DNA of 7,275 bases from Clostridia bacterium (GTDB taxonomy: Bacteria; Bacillota; Clostridia; Oscillospirales; CAG-272), in NCBI GenBank assembly GCA_017382615.1, contig JAFNZX010000379.1:1-7275 (forward strand), written 5' to 3'. Below the pieces are notes generated by a model. It saw only the letters and a list, made by a program, of their open reading frames with translations. It did no database searches and was not told the DNA's origin. This document shows positions 6,120 through 7,275 of the stretch, piece by piece (within the stretch, counting starts at the first letter, position 1; each line of letters starts with the position of its first letter). The translations under genes and the position numbers were made by a program.

Positions 6120-6641
6120 ATGAAGGAATACGTAAGCGTTTCTATCGTATCGGAGCGCAGTGCAGTAAAAGCGAACCTGTTTGATGCGGTGTACGAAAAG
6201 GAAATGGAGCAATTGATTGAGGACGTGGATATCATAATGCCGGAGCAATTGCCTGATGAGCAGGAGGAGGAAGCCTTGGAAATGGTGACGCAAGGGCTTG
6301 TTCGCGTGCGTGGCGGCAGAGTGGAGATTGTGTATGACGAGGGCGAGCTGAGCGGTATGGAGGGCTCGCAAACCGTGATTTCCTATGCTAAGGGAGAACC
6401 CCAAACAGTCAGTATGATCCGTACGGGTGCGGTCAGCACGGTCCTGGTGTTTGAGCGCGGGGTACGCCATTTGTGCACCTATGAGACACCCTATATGCCT
6501 TTTCAGATCGGCGTGCTTGCGCTCGCGGTTGATAATCGCCTGGAAAGCGAGGGGGAGATCTGCCTGGATTACCTGATTGAGATCCGCGGCGCGCAGGCAG
6601 AAAGATGCAAAATGACCATGAAGGTGACGAGAGTGGCATAA
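6120..6641 (+). CDS. DUF1934 (YwiB-type) beta-barrel protein
   Basis: The 173-residue product matches the DUF1934 family, whose Bacillus subtilis member is YwiB, predicted as a small calycin-like beta-barrel of unknown biochemical role. Family-type features are a stretch near 62-90 with GGRVEIVYDEGELSGMEGSQ and TVISY, then VSMIRTGAVSTVLVFERGVRH, a YETPYMPFQIGV turn, and closing strands LDYLIEIRG and KMTMKV. There is no signal peptide or membrane helix, so it is probably cytoplasmic. Residues about 20-50 form a Glu/Asp-rich insertion (LIEDVDII, PDEQEEEALEM) that makes it longer than the roughly 140-residue YwiB. The ATG at 6120 lies nine bases after GAGGT (6106-6110) and downstream of the promoter; the earlier in-frame ATG at 6042 lies upstream of the -35 box and is excluded. 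It appears to be a single-gene unit. Confidence 0.85.
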   Translation: MKEYVSVSIVSERSAVKANLFDAVYEKEMEQLIEDVDIIMPEQLPDEQEEEALEMVTQGLVRVRGGRVEIVYDEGELSGMEGSQTVISYAKGEPQTVSMIRTGAVSTVLVFERGVRHLCTYETPYMPFQIGVLALAVDNRLESEGEICLDYLIEIRGAQAERCKMTMKVTRVA

Positions 6642-6646
6642 CTTTC

Positions 6647-6671
6647 CGTAGGGCGGTGGCTTGCTGCCGCC
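6647..6671 (+). repeat. Palindromic intergenic repeat with CGTAGGG head
   Basis: CGTAGGG (6647-6653) leads into a hairpin in which GGCGGTGGC (6652-6660) pairs with GCTGCCGCC (6663-6671), including two G-T wobbles. It starts six bases after the DUF1934 stop. The head-plus-palindrome layout is like that of the repeats upstream of recG, with a different palindrome. It has no T-run, so it is not a terminator by itself. Confidence 0.5.
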
Positions 6672-6695
6672 ATAATACGTTCCGTATCATAAAAG

Positions 6696-6724
6696 CATAA
6701 CGGCTGCCACGGGCAGCCGTTATG
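6696..6724. terminator. Bidirectional terminator between the DUF1934 gene and metA
   Basis: A perfect 13-bp stem (CATAACGGCTGCC with its complement at 6712-6724) closes a three-base ACG loop. Plus-strand transcripts run into TTTGTTTTATTG; minus-strand transcripts run into CTTTTATG. It lies between convergent genes and ends seven bases from the metA stop. Confidence 0.9.
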
Positions 6725-6730
6725 TTTGTT

Positions 6731-7275
6731 TTATTGAATTTCCTCAATATTGTAAGGCGTGGTCTGATAAACCAGATAGTTGAGCCAGTTGGAGTACAGA
6801 AGGTTTGCGCAGGAACGCCAGCTGACGATGGGCTCGCGCGTTTCATCATCGTCGGGGAAGTAGTTCTTGGGCAGCTCAATGGGCAATCCTGCAGCTTTGT
6901 CGCGCAGGTATTCCTTTTTGAGCGTATCCGCGTCGTATTCCGAGTGACCGGTGATGAATACCTGTCTGCCGCGCTCGGTCATGCAGGCGAATACGCCCGC
7001 CTCGGGAGAGCTTGCTAAGATGCGGATCTCGGGCACCTTTTCAATATCCTCGCGGTGGCAGGTGGTGTGGCGGGAATGAGGCACCTTAAAGGTGTCGTCA
7101 AAGCCGCGGAACAGAATGGAGCGCTTGTAATCCAGCGAGTGCTCGTACACGCCGAACAGCTTTTTGTCAAGCGGATATTTCGGCACGCCATAGTGATAGT
7201 AAAGACCTGCCTGCGCACCCCAGCAGATATGGAAGGTGCTGGTCACGTGGGTCTTGCTCCACTCCATGATCTCGC
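6731..7275 (-). CDS. metA: Homoserine O-acyltransferase MetA (C-terminal part; 5' end outside window)
   Basis: This is the last 180 or so residues of a roughly 300-residue MetA. The enzyme acylates the hydroxyl of homoserine, the first dedicated step of methionine synthesis. The frame continues past the window edge (E-I before the Met at 7267), so that Met is internal. Counting from it, the catalytic Cys is C15 in HICWGAQAGLYYHYGVPK (codon 7225-7223), and the His/Glu pair is H108 and E110 in FITGHSEYDADTL. Other family marks are FGVYEHSL, PHSRHT, and the closing NYFPDDDE and WRSCANLLYSNWLNYLVYQ. All three catalytic residues are intact. Whether it uses acetyl-CoA or succinyl-CoA depends on a residue in the missing N-terminal part, so this cannot be told here. 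Any upstream SAM-responsive leader would also lie outside. Confidence 0.95.
   Translation of the reverse strand, partial: EIMEWSKTHVTSTFHICWGAQAGLYYHYGVPKYPLDKKLFGVYEHSLDYKRSILFRGFDDTFKVPHSRHTTCHREDIEKVPEIRILASSPEAGVFACMTERGRQVFITGHSEYDADTLKKEYLRDKAAGLPIELPKNYFPDDDETREPIVSWRSCANLLYSNWLNYLVYQTTPYNIEEIQ

Overview
The window looks like chromosomal DNA from a Clostridia-type member of the Bacillota (Firmicutes), plausibly a gut or other anaerobic lineage. Three signs point that way: a lipobox lipoprotein signal on a solute-binding protein; a surface enzyme with an acidic Thr/Glu linker, a single membrane helix and a Lys-rich tail; and strong GGAGG-type ribosome binding sites with near-perfect sigma-A promoters. 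A DUF1934 (YwiB-type) protein and a Bacillota-style MetA fit the same picture. The exact genus cannot be read from the sequence.

Layout, left to right. Bases 1-1697 (+) hold the 3' part of a membrane-anchored GH71/GH99-like glycosidase with a CBM9/DOMON-like domain. An 82-residue orphan winged-helix protein (1697-1945, +) overlaps its stop codon by one base, and a terminator follows. Bases 1985-2190 are a repeat-rich intergenic patch: a 25-bp perfect inverted repeat, a related palindrome and a 24-bp-period duplication. A consensus promoter then drives recG (2260-4398, +). A two-way terminator separates recG from a convergent sugar-type ABC solute-binding lipoprotein (4476-5921, -). That gene is divergent from a DUF1934 beta-barrel protein (6120-6641, +), each with its own TTGACW-17-TATAAT promoter. 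A second two-way terminator lies before the convergent metA homologue (6731 to the window end, -).

The genes do not form one pathway. The glycosidase and the solute-binding lipoprotein both suggest a life built on polysaccharide or oligosaccharide capture, but recG lies between them and no permease or transporter ATPase is visible. recG (fork repair), the DUF1934 protein and metA (methionine synthesis) are housekeeping genes in separate transcription units.

I found no convincing new multi-gene system. The observations most worth following are the orphan, apparently shortened winged-helix protein translationally coupled to the surface glycosidase, the Gly-Cys C-terminal tail of that glycosidase, and a family of intergenic palindromes that share a CGTAGGG head but differ in the palindrome that follows.
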